Shown here piece after piece: positions 12,301-23,629 of a DNA stretch of 64,000 nucleotides; positions within the stretch are counted from its first letter, which is position 1, and every line of letters starts with the position of its first letter. The translations under genes and the position numbers were made by a program. The notes beneath the pieces are model-generated. The model was not told where the DNA came from. It saw only the letters and a program-made list of their open reading frames with translations, and searched no databases. The stretch covers positions 1-64,000 of the forward strand of contig NC_018398.1 of assembly GCF_000208865.1 (NCBI RefSeq), in the 5' to 3' direction. This DNA is from Neospora caninum Liverpool. Taxonomy: Eukaryota > Apicomplexa > Conoidasida > Eucoccidiorida > Sarcocystidae.

Positions 12301-15300
12301 ACGAATCGGTTTTGCCCTTCGCGTATATTTTTGTCAGGGCACTTCCACTGGCAATACCTCACACCACGAGAGAGCTACAGCCTGCGGTGGCGGTTCGCAA
12401 CGACCGAAACACTTTTGATCAATACCATGTACGCAATCGGGCACCTACCGCGACACATCGAGCCGTCTCCGATACGGTCGTAAATACACAGAGGGCTCGC
12501 GTAGAAAATTGCGCTTCTAAGCACTCCCACGTTTGACAGGATGTTACTGTTGGTGTGGTAGGAAGGCCTGGCTTTGGTACGTTGTGTTTCCTGAGGTCCC
12601 CACCCTTACGACCGGGTAGTGCAACTGGAGCAGACCGACAATGCTACAGTCCCATACCATTCCGCCTCTGCTTCGCTGCTCCCAAAACCCGGACAACTGG
12701 CCACACGGACATCATTTGCACTGATCAGACACGCCAACATAAAGGCCGGTGTCACCGCTCGTGATAGCTGCGGTCCTCTGCAACGCCGCAATTTCAGGGG
12801 AGACACACATCTCGCAGAGAGAATGCAAAGGAATCTGGCTGCTTACAGCCTGAGAGTTGATTCCCACAATAGCACCCTCATGGCTGTTGTCTCGCTGCTC
12901 ATGATGAGCATTTCTTAATCATTAAGCCCCTTTGGCACATGCAACTTGCACATGCCTTTTAGGTGCAAACAGGCCTTACGCCGCGCAGGCTAGTGGCCAC
13001 TTTCGACATCTCATGGCCTCATTTGATCAGCTATGAAATGCCGGCGTATGCCTCTAGCAGCGAAATATCACTTCTTGGCACGTGGCATTATCATCTTGGG
13101 GATCCGAACCGGTGGCCTGCGCTGCCTTGCCGGAGTCTGCTCTTTCGCACACCTATGTAGTAACCCCACGAGCTATCCTATCCATAAGCTACGCCAACAC
13201 TAAGACTAGAGAGTTTTCCAACGGACAAAGTGTCTTCATGGGCGAGGAGAAAAGGATGCAGCTACAGAGCCGGGTAAAGGTGCAGCTTCTTTTGCATCCT
13301 TAGAACTTGCGACGCAAGATACATGTCGCCGAGCCATCCGAGCCATCAACTGCAGTTTCCGTTTGCTGGTCTACTTTCTGGCAACGGAGGGGACGTAAGG
13401 GCCTAACCTGCAATTGGGAACAAAACGGTTTTTAACGTTGTTGAAACATCCGTTTGCGGATTCGCCAGAATCCTGAGGTCTGTGTGACAATACAGCCTTC
13501 TCAACTAATCACATGCATCTATCGGACCTGTGTTGCATAGCACCCGGACCCGTTCCTTTATCCACATACCGCGCCTGCAGACAGACGAGGCAGTCACTGT
13601 CACCGCAGCGCCGCCTACCGGCGATCCTTTGCCACAACCGACTTGTATCAGACCCGGGGGCAGTAGGTCCATACATCAGCCAACTGTCGCGAACAAGCGA
13701 TACAGCCTTTTCTGGAGTGCCAAGTGCTTTCCAAAGAATGGCTTGTCTTCGGCGACCTCGAGCATCCCACATGGAGCCGAGATGCCTCAGGCAGGTGTGA
13801 CGCTGCCAGTTTTGCTCCGCTCTTACCGTCTGACTCTACTGTGGTGGAACAAATGAATTGATGAGACGCACCACATGAGTTCCGACCATCAGCGTCACCC
13901 TTATTCGGCATATATCTGCTACATGCGTATGGATTGTTCTATTTCCACTTGATGGATTCTTGCTGCCAGTTAGGACATGCAATTTTTGTGACGGATGAAT
14001 GTTCGCTTCACATTATCCTACCACGGAGTACAGCCGAGTAAAACTCTAGTTTCGTGTTTTTCCGAGTCTCTGGATTTGGCAGCCTCTCCAATTTCGTTCA
14101 AGAAATGGGAGAGACAAGACATCTGTGCTAGTATCGATGCCGATTATAGGAATATGTTGTTCAAAGGCCTCGCCGGTGCTTTGTAGAGGTCGCTGTAATG
14201 CATGCGAACGCCAGCCTGTTACGGCAAAGACAGCTGGCTTTTCCTGCACACTAGAACAGGAATGTGACGTTAAATGAGCGGCACACGGAGCTTCAAAAAA
14301 TTGAAGCAACTGCCCAGTGAATAGCTGCCCTCATCCTTACGTAGTCCTCACTTTTGATTGCTGGCCTCTTAATTGAAAATCATCTGTGCTGCGTGTGTAC
14401 CTTTCTCTGATGACGATGGCGACTTCCGAGACCCAGAGACAGAGCGCGCGCCGACCGTCTGTCCCTTTTACAGCATCATCCGTACGGTTGAGTGTGTGAA
14501 CTTCAGATGCATTGCTGGTGTAGTTCATTACTGCAGTTACGAACTGCCGACGTCTCACCAGCGCCTCCGACAGATAGGAGCCCACATGGCAATAGACGAA
14601 CCATGTGTGTCTGGTTGGGCTTGCAAAGTTGAGTTTCCCTGCAATGTTAAATAAGCAGCACACGATGCTGTGCGCTGCTTAGTCACACAAACTCTTCTGT
14701 TTTGAGCTGACGCCTCATTGACTGTGCCCTGCATCGAAACTCCACGTAATTGAAAAAATATGAAAGTGCTGTTTGCCAGGTTTGCACTTGACAATCAGCC
14801 GAAGTGGCGTGGAGGGTCTCCACCGCATCGAGAAAAAGGGGAATTGGGCCAAAACCAACTACTGAAAATTTTCATTTTTCAAACGCTAGAGTCCACTTCT
14901 TTACAAGCGGCGTTGAGCACCTACGAGGGACTCGAGTTTCGGAATAGGCAGATGGCGCGTGACAGAACCTGTATTGCTTCGGCAGAGACTCTCTGCGGTT
15001 ACGAAGTAGATTTATGCAGGAGTTCTGAACTATCGGTCTGTCTTATTCACGACAGATTCTCTGCTGGTCTCTCTCCATACGGAGTGTTGATAGTGGAGGC
15101 TTGCAAGGAAGGGCTAGAATGCTTCTTCCCCTGTGCAAGCTCAAATTCTCCACCACGGCGCGGGGAGAAATAAGAGGACGGTCATCTCTCGAAGAGACTG
15201 GACCTGTGACTTACACACGGACCTCTCTGACGTAGCGACCAGTGCACATCGCATGGGTGGGTAGGGCTCTTGCAGCACAGTACATACGGGAGAGTGTCGG

Positions 15301-18300
15301 GTTTGCCAGGACGATTGAAGGGTGACTTCCTTTCCCACCAGACAAAGTCAGGCCTTACATGACAGCCACCACGGATGCTGTATTAACGCATTGAGTGCTA
15401 GTGAAGGCTACACACACACATGCTTCGATGACACGGGCACAGGAGAGCAGCAGTCAATCACATATTACGCTACTAGGCGCCAATTCGTGGGGGTTGGCTT
15501 CCCATGTGATCATCGGTGACCTCACTCTCGACCTCCCCCGCTGGACGGCTTCAGCGCAAAAGTACATCCACACCATACCGGAGATGCCATCCACCACTCT
15601 GATAGCAAACTGGAATTCGAGACACGTAGGTAAACCAACAGTGGTGGAGGCTGAAATACGGTTCTCTTTTAGCTCAAATTTAGTCAATGTGTGCATGCAG
15701 ATTCACTGCGAAGAGGCTTTTGAATCACACTGCGTCAGACACTACCTCCTCTATTCCCGCCAACCATACGACGGCATCTCGGAATACATGGAACTGGACG
15801 AAATCAATTGTTCCTCAATATCCTGCGCCTTTTGCCTCCCCTTGAGTCTGTTACGAAACCATCGCCTACACGTTAGGCCTTCCCGCTTCCAAACGCCCCT
15901 GTCGCACCTCAGACCAAGACGCCAACAATATAGAACTCAACTGCGGCTACAGCCATTCCAGACACTTTGGCCCTGTTGATGCTCCAAAGTAACACTAGCA
16001 CACACAGACCGTGCTTGTACCACACACAAGCAACACGCACTGCTCCACTCCAAAGTTGTGCTGAAACATATTAAACGCGTAATACTGAAATTCAAATAGG
16101 AAAAAGGCGGTCCTCGCCGATTATGGTTGTATACGGCCAGAGTCGAGTTGTGTCCCGCACCTGAGCCCTCGGCGAGTCCTACACGTGAAATCAAATCTTC
16201 GCCTTCCGCTCGCTACCCTCCAAGCCAGTTCCACGTCCCATTTCCACTCCTCTGTGATTGATGCTCTGCCACAGTCTCCTCCCAAGTCTCGCTTAAACAC
16301 ATCGCGTCCTCCAGGCGAAAGACGGAAACAAGAAAAGCGGTCCTGTGGTTGCCCCCAACCACTATCAAATTGGGTCTTGTGGTGGAACCACCAATAATTC
16401 AGCGACAGGAAAGCACATTATCGCCCTCCACCGCCCACGGTGTCAAGCGCACCCCCATCACTAACCATTCTCTCTATCACTCGTACGGTCACTGGTAATA
16501 ACTGGATTACAGATATACCCTTCTCGCTGCACAGGCACATGCTGTTCCTATCAGCACATTCGTGCACAATCGCCCGTCTTCCTATGTCACCCCACTTCAT
16601 CAGTCCCTCGGCCTCGCTCGCGCTAACCTCGCTTAGACCGGGGTAACTGATCCAGACATCTTGATCGACCAAAATCCCAAAGGGTCTCACATCCAATACG
16701 AATGGCCCAGGTTAACGCACATACATATGAAATGAAACATTGCAAGGTGTGACTTCTTTCTGGCTTTGATGGCAGATGCTCGCAAGTGCTCCAGTCCTCC
16801 CTGAACATTCGCCAGTTGAGAACGCAATGACCTACGGGGTACCTTCCATGCCAATCATGTCTCGGTCCGGTTTTTTTCCACCTGCAAATAGCCTCCACAG
16901 TGCCACTGGTCGCTCCGATCGTATCTACACAGTAATGTCCACATGACCAAGGAATATAACGCGAGTGCACTTACCGAGGGATCCTGTGGAGACCGAAGAC
17001 TCAGGTTCCAAATATCATTCAAGCAAGCTCGAGCTACTGTTCCACACACTTTCAAGAGCTAGGAAATTTTTTGCGACGCTGTCCCAGTGACAGGAATGTC
17101 TCGCCTGCTTCTCGCGTTTTCATCAATTTGAGTACCCTCACCTTTACACTTCCTCCACGTCGGAAGACCAAATGAACTGAACCATAACGTTTGTACGTTT
17201 GGAAACGGTTAGTCGCAGTCCTCAAATGTGTTGATGAACTTGCGAGCTGGAAGAAACGTTCGAAAAAATCAAATGTTACAAACCGCGGTTACATCGTATG
17301 GGCAGTGATGCGAGAGACGCCGAATGCTCCAACCACCTCTGGCTTGCTACAGTCCTCCGGTTCACTTTCTCTTCAAAAGCGAATGCCACTCAGAAGTGTC
17401 TCCTGTGCGACATGCAAACTCTGGGACGTTGCTACCAGTTGGATATCATCCGCTGGTATTGACGGCGACACATACAGTATGATTTCTTCCGCACGGACGC
17501 ACGGATTCCAACAGTCTGGGAGAACTAGGGACGTCTGACTACAACAGAAGGGGTAATCACAAGCGGTTTGACGTACTCTGTTCCGGGTTCCTGACGACAC
17601 GTACCACACAAACAAAAACAAACCAGATCAGACACCACGCGGAGACGACAAAATCGTAGCGTTGACTTCCATCTGGCGAAACGTAAATAACGGGTACGAA
17701 AAGCTAGCATATCGCTCGCCGCAGGGACACGTCTCTCTTCACCTTGGGTCACTGAATTCGAGCACTTCCGACTAGCGAAGCAGTTCGAGGTAACTTGCAT
17801 CCGTGAGTGTCTCAAAGCAAGAAACCTCCATATGATTGGCAACACAAAAGTGAAGCCTGACGACGTTATTCTCACTCGATCAGTGAGCTGGTACCGACAA
17901 TCAGCCGAACGCTGTCCGGCATACGCGGCTCATGTGATCCTCCTTCAGTCCTCTTTTAAGCGCGAATGAACTGGAAAACACTGCCGTGAAGCATTCACCT
18001 CGGCATTGTAAGACACATTTGTCGCCCAAGTGTGCGAACACCGCTACGATGATTCACTACAGGCCTTGTCCTCCGGCGGCCTGGAACCTGTTTGTTTCAT
18101 GAGGAAAAGCACCCCGTAGCTAAATTGCCCAAGGTGACTTGATTGTTGAAACCGGAGGCAGTCCGTGGTGCGGAAAGATAGAGATTCAAACACATGCAGG
18201 GCTTGGACATCGATTCATCCAGGCCATAGTTCTTTGTTACCAATGGAAGATCGAGTGCGGGGTGCTACCCTGTCCGCGGGGACAAGGTTTCTCGCTGAAC

Positions 18301-19455
18301 CAGCGTGATGACAGCGCACCCAGGCCGGGGCAGCGGGCCAGCGATGAATCTCAGGCTCCAGCCGCCCACCGGTGGCCTGCCTTCGTCTCACGACGCGTTT
18401 TCCTGTATGCGCCTCCACCAGTGACCCCAGTGTAAAAGAGGAAAACGAAAGGCCCCAGTGTAACATCAGGCGACGTACAACAGCGTTACTCTTGGAAACG
18501 CGAATCAAGCGTAACCTGAAAAAACTATGAGAGGCGAGGCGACACGTTATTCGTTAATGGTTTTCCCTCTGTCGTGCGCATACGCCGCTTCGCCACGCAT
18601 TTTGTGACTTGGTTCCCGTTTTTCCCAGCTGTGGGAGAGGGGACACGCCGCTGATATCTTCGTAAAGCGGCACCGGGAAGAAGCGAAACGCTCGGGCAGT
18701 GTTCCGTGCCCTGGTGTATTTTGGTGAAAATTGCTATCCTCAACGTTGAAGAATAAGCGAGAACTCCAGTCAGCGTCAGGGCAACGGAGCAATCTCGTGA
18801 CTGCTGTAGTCACCGAATCGTCACATCAGAGATGCCTTGTTTCAGTACGATTATGCTTCATAGCAGTTCGACATCCGGTGTCCGCCCCCCGCTGACTGGA
18901 TTTTCATTACCTGCTTAGACAGTTACATCCCAGCTTGAAATCCTACGCCCCACGCAGAAGGGGGGCTTGCCGGCTCTTAAACTTTGCAGCAGTTTTGCAA
19001 AGGAAACTCCACAAACACGGGTGTTTGCAAGACTGGTAGTCCTAGTCCCCGCATGTGTGACGTGCATGTCAGCGCTTTCGCAGCCTCAAGCACCCGCCGA
19101 TGCAAACAGACGGCAGCGTGGAAAAGAACGAAAACATCTTTTCTTGCTTGAATTACCATTGCGTAGCAGTCCTGTCCCGGGCCTCGTTTCCCGTCAAGGA
19201 GAGATACCGATACTTCTTGAATTGCAACCGTGCCAATAGAGAAGAGCGCCATACGATCGACGAAAAACACCTTGGGTATCCAATCCAGTGCTCTGCCTTG
19301 GGCGTCGAAACTAACCCACAGTTTGACCCTGTATTATTCAACACAGTTATAAGTGTTAGGTTTGATATTCTGTACCAACCGATCTAAAATCGCGATGTCT
19401 TTTTCTTGTTACGTAACGAGCGGTGTGCAAAAGACTGGTTTACATGCGCTCATTT
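3361..19455. other. About 16 kb with no supported gene
   Basis: I found no conserved domain, signal-peptide exon chain or RNA gene that I could defend. The largest ORF is 215 codons on the minus strand (6777-7424). Its frame shows no motif and overlaps several other ORFs. A C-rich, G-poor block lies at about 15830-16640; a hand count of 16201-16260 gives 26 C and 9 G. Spliced genes of short exons, untranslated RNAs or lineage-specific genes could be missed by reading alone. Confidence 0.45.
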
Positions 19456-19980
19456 TCATATGGAGTCTAGCTGGAAGCTGGAATCGTTAAGCGCCAGGCA
19501 GTCTTGGACACTGGCTACATGAGCGCAAACACTGTAGTTCTGTTGAATATATTTACACGATTTTAAATGGTAGATAGGGAAAAAACTGTCTCCAGAGGTT
19601 CTTAACCCAGCTCCAACGGAGGTGCCCGCTCGGGCCGAAGGAAACTCTGGCCCCCTACGTCTGAAGTTCATCAATGCTGGAGTCACAACCCTCACTGTGC
19701 CCTGATACTTTCCAACCGTGCAGGAACCATCTTGTGTGGGAAAACCTTTTTCGTAAAGCGTTTGCCCTTGGCAAACTGTTTCAATCGTTGAGCTAGATGA
19801 CATGTTGGTCACTCTTGAGGAGCGGAGCCGAGTGCAGGTTTTATATTGAATGAGGTACCCTTTGCAGGCACCATCGATGACTTTGGGGTGGGAACCATGT
19901 TTTTGTTTGCTTTCGACCACCATGTGTGCCCCCCAAGTCGACAAGTTACATGAGTCAGCACAGCTAAGCTGGCTGACCAT
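19456..19980 (-). CDS. Cysteine-containing ORF, possibly an exon with a TSR-like module
   Basis: This ATG-started ORF of 174 codons has eight cysteines. Its first half reads Cys-x3-Cys-x-Leu-Ser-x-Trp, then a spacer, then Cys-Lys-Gly and Gln-x-Lys-x-Cys-x-Arg. This loosely resembles the order of landmarks in thrombospondin type 1 repeats, which occur in apicomplexan micronemal adhesins. The usual second Trp and the CSxxCG core are absent, so the match is weak. A usable donor (GTGAGG) lies near 19695, so the real exon may stop there and the gene may have other exons. No signal peptide is visible in this ORF, and none was linked to it upstream. It could be a chance ORF. Confidence 0.25.
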   Translation of the reverse strand: MVSQLSCADSCNLSTWGAHMVVESKQKHGSHPKVIDGACKGYLIQYKTCTRLRSSRVTNMSSSSTIETVCQGQTLYEKGFPTQDGSCTVGKYQGTVRVVTPALMNFRRRGPEFPSARAGTSVGAGLRTSGDSFFPIYHLKSCKYIQQNYSVCAHVASVQDCLALNDSSFQLDSI

Positions 19981-21112
19981 TAGTGGCTGCTGTTACTTCG
20001 TCTCTGCCACCCGAGAGGCAAGTTTTTGGTAATACGACCTGGAGCCTGTCGTCCTGTATATTATTACAGCATAAACCTGGGCTGCCCCCCCTCCTATTTA
20101 AAGCCAGTCACTCGACAGCGAAGGAATTCTTCTGAAAGATGGAAAGAAGTGTACGAGTACGAGAGGGTGTAGACCTCCGGTAGGTTCCATAGTGCTGCTG
20201 CCTTTCACCTCTGATACTCGCCGATCGGATGGTCGCCTAATTCATGTTACATGGCGGTGGTCGGAAACATGAAATCACTCCTGCTGTCTGGAAACCTGCC
20301 CGCGCCCCCCCTACACGCCGATTGCATCTGTTGAGCGTGTTCTTCCTCCCTTGGCATTTCCTGCAAGACGGCCACAACGGTCATAATTACGACCTCCAGA
20401 ATGACTGCATCAGATTTCTCTCCTTCCCTTCGTAGGCTTCGACCCCTTCTTCGTGACCCCACCACTTGAGCAGAAGAAGAGGCAGCACCATCAAGAACAC
20501 TTCCCTCAACTCATGTGGAATACTGTTTGAGTATGTCTCGCCCTTGAATCCGTACATGGTGCTGTCCTCCTGTTGGTCGCATCCACACGCAGATGCCAGT
20601 GGCATGGGAAAAAAGTAAGATCCGCTCTGCAATCTCGCTTTCTCCAGCAGCTGCCGCTGCTTCGAGGTGCTGATTGCTCTCGTCGCCCTTCATTACCGAC
20701 GGTGCTTTACAGTAGAACATATCACTGATGCCACACTTGGCCCCCAGACACGTCGCCTACAAGCTCTGCCTGAGGACACCTCATGTGGACAGGCGTCAAG
20801 CACATCGTTGCGCGGGCGAACTCGACGGAATAGGCAGGTGAAGGAGTGTGACTTCGCTTGCATTCGACCCGTAAATCGCGCGCATCTGCAAACAAATGTG
20901 TACGAGATAGAAATATACGCCTCTCTGTAATTCACTTCTGTGGTCCTGAAGTTTTACCAAATAGCAGCCGGTCCCCCCTATATTCCATTTTCTATTGTAC
21001 GGGATACGAGCAAGTAAACCTCTCTGTCCGCCGTTATCCTACGCCATGTATATCTATATAAATAGTTCGCTTCCTGCTCGGATGCGCGACCGCTGAACGC
21101 GACCGCTACAAT
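19981..21112. other. No supported gene
   Basis: Short overlapping ORFs only. One minus frame (about 20387-20632) holds a hydrophobic Leu/Val run, but I could not link it to flanking exons. An AT-rich stretch with TATATAAATA-like sequence lies at about 21050-21064, some 50 bases before the signal-peptide ORF at 21113. Confidence 0.4.
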
Positions 21113-21316
21113 ATGCGGCGTTTTTTGCTTACTGGAATGGCACTGTTACCGTTGGCACTGTTATCTGCAGTATCTGACAGCCGCGACATAAAGGCAGGCA
21201 TGCGTCAAGCTCTCCACCAGTACTGCTCACCTCGTTCTTTACACACATCCTGCCCTAGTGAACTCAACAGAGGTTTATCCCTTCACCTGCAAAAGTCGAA
21301 TTGGACTCTCGATTGA
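21113..21316 (+). CDS. Short ORF starting with a signal peptide
   Basis: The ORF begins with ATG and has 67 codons. The first 20 or so residues are Met-Arg-Arg-Phe followed by a Leu/Ala-rich core and a small-residue cleavage region, which is a convincing signal peptide. The remainder is hydrophilic with two cysteines. A TATATAAATA-like stretch lies about 50 bases upstream. A possible donor (A|GTGAAC at about 21257) suggests it is the first exon of a longer secreted protein, but I could not find the next exon. No family was recognised. It could also be a chance ORF. Confidence 0.3.
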   Translation: MRRFLLTGMALLPLALLSAVSDSRDIKAGMRQALHQYCSPRSLHTSCPSELNRGLSLHLQKSNWTLD

Positions 21317-23419
21317 ATGTGCGCTCTCATTCGCGGATATATCTATAGTGTACGCACATGACTCAGATATCCATATGTGTAGACAACTACGGGACTCGCT
21401 TTTGCACAATACCCCGCACTTGCCTGGTCTGAGGCTTGACGCCACACGACGCGTCCTACCTCGTCATCCTGACTACAGAATTCAGAAAGTTAGACACCCC
21501 CCGCGCCGCAGTTAACATGTGCCTCCCCGACGGGAGTGAGTACGTGGTTATTTACACCGCATTTTTATTTACATCGGCGTAGCACGGCGGGCCCCAAAAT
21601 TTTCAATAATCGGCCGCCTTTACGCAACACAGTGGCACATGGGCTCCTCACCTCGACCGCATGGCCCCCCTGCTGCAGTCTGTCTGATTCTCCCTACAAG
21701 AAAGGGACGCGACAACACATTCACTCGACTTGCCGTATGTGCGTATATTACTGGCAGCACCAGCCAAGCGACGCGTGTATGAAATCGTGAGGCACATAGG
21801 AAAGAAAGTCTTTCCGAAGGTAATTCGTTCCTGCTCAGCGCCAAACCCTACGACAACACACCCACTCCGTGCACGCATGCGCGCCTGACCACCTGCCGGA
21901 ATGTCCGCAGCTGCTTTCATGTGTTTTCGTCATGATCTGTCACCTTGCTGCAGGAAACCACTATCACACTTCATACCTCCTCCCGTAGCCGGGACACCAC
22001 CGTGTCTGGCTATCCAGTCAGTGCTTGCTGCCTTTCCGCAAAAACAAATTATCCAGTACGACGGCAAGTCGAGCCGGGCAAAGCCATTGGATCGTGGCCG
22101 AAGAAGTGAGAAGGACCAGTGCCCAGTGCTTTCTGTGGACGTGGCGTGCTATGACACGGCCAGACTCAAGTGGTGGGCCTGCCCATGATGCGTTCCTCGG
22201 CGCCGACGCCACATTTTTTAGCGTTCGAGGTACTCGTTGTCGTACCTGTCTGTCTACTCACATTCCACGCACCGCTTTTTGACGTGTCCATGCGTAACTT
22301 TGGAGGGTTGACGGACACAGGGCGACCGCCGGACGTTCACTGCGTCCTCGCGTTGCGCTTGGATTTCTCCGTTGAACTAACTCGTTGTATGGCTCTCTTA
22401 TTCTTCTGTGCATTTCTGTTCCCTTCTTGTGTCCATTCCTCAGCATTGGCATGACCGTCCTCACCATCTGTCTCAAGATGAGTGACGGTGACAGCCAGGC
22501 CTGTGTGTACAATCAGTGCGTAGATCAGTCGGAAAAAAGGGGAGAGAAAACCGTCAAGCAGCGAGCTGCGCAGACGATGGTGGTCCGAACCATGTTGAAA
22601 AACGGCATGCTGTATCGATTGAGAGGGAAGCGCGGATCCTATTGAGAGTCGAGAACGTTTCTGCTGAAACGCATGAACCTTCATCTGCTCGCCCCCGTTC
22701 GCTTCCCCAGCACAGATTGTCGTCCTGCGTCTAGATTGGATCTCTGATGAAAAAACGTCACGAGAAGCCGTGAACGAAAAGCGAAGAAGCTCTGGCTGGG
22801 TCATGACAGCCGCCTCGAGGCAGGAAGCCTCACAATTTTGGAGACAGCGGGGAATCGCTGGGGAAAAGGGTTTTCGAAGCCCGCTTAAAGGACACTAGGA
22901 AAAGGTGGCCACAACTGCCAGCACAAGACAAAAAATCTAAGCGCTTTACAGTACTGGGACTTAGCGTGAGGGGACAGATGACAGCAACATGACGGACAAC
23001 GCGCCAGTCAGGCCGAGCTTTTGGTGCGAGCATTCTATACTTTCCGCAGTGAATTGGTAGTCAACAGGGAGAACCTGTGTCCGGAGTGGGCAGTCGGCGG
23101 ACTGCATGCGGCGCTTGATGAAAGCCGATGAATCTGGGCAGACGCTTCTTCACCCCGAGGTACTCGTCCGGTCAGTGAGCCCCATCCGCTAGGCACGGAA
23201 GCGTTGTCCGCGACAAGCAAGTTGCGACAGCGTGCAATGAGACAACGGAGACGCGGGACCGGGTGCGCGCCGTTTCAGTGCCGGCTGGCTGGCGTTCGCC
23301 GCCGTCATCCACGGCTACCTCGGTCTAGTTCTCAAACGAAGAACCCCATCGAAAAGACAAACCTTATGGGTGGCTTTCGAGCATATATGAGATCAGGACA
23401 ACTCAATGCAGCGTCGCCT
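21317..23419. other. No supported gene
   Basis: Overlapping ORFs lie on both strands. The plus frames at 22170-22454 and 22385-22645 are rich in hydrophobic residues, and the minus frame at 22337-22804 holds one hydrophobic run followed by an acidic tail. None shows a conserved motif, and the splice sites did not settle a model. Confidence 0.35.
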
Positions 23420-23629
23420 CTAGAAAACCAGGGCCCTCTTTGAAACGAGTTCAGGAGAGGCGGGGTCAAACGACGTCTTGGGGTCGGTCCCGTCGAGCTC
23501 GTTCGACTCTACGACCTCCTGGCTCCCTGCTGGTCTCCAGCAATCAAGAGAGAAGTTGAGATCTCTTCCGCCACAAAGCACCGGCGAGAAGAAGAGGGAT
23601 GCTAGGAAAACGTCTGCGACTCGGCGCAT
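23420..23629 (-). CDS. Short ORF starting with a signal peptide
   Basis: This ATG-started ORF of 69 codons opens with Met-Arg-Arg, then a Phe/Leu/Val core ending at Cys-Gly-Gly, which looks like a signal peptide. The rest is hydrophilic and acidic with one cysteine. It may be the first exon of a secreted protein or a complete small protein. The overlapping ORFs on both strands are about as long, so the choice of frame rests on the signal peptide alone. No family was recognised. Confidence 0.22.
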   Translation of the reverse strand: MRRVADVFLASLFFSPVLCGGRDLNFSLDCWRPAGSQEVVESNELDGTDPKTSFDPASPELVSKRALVF

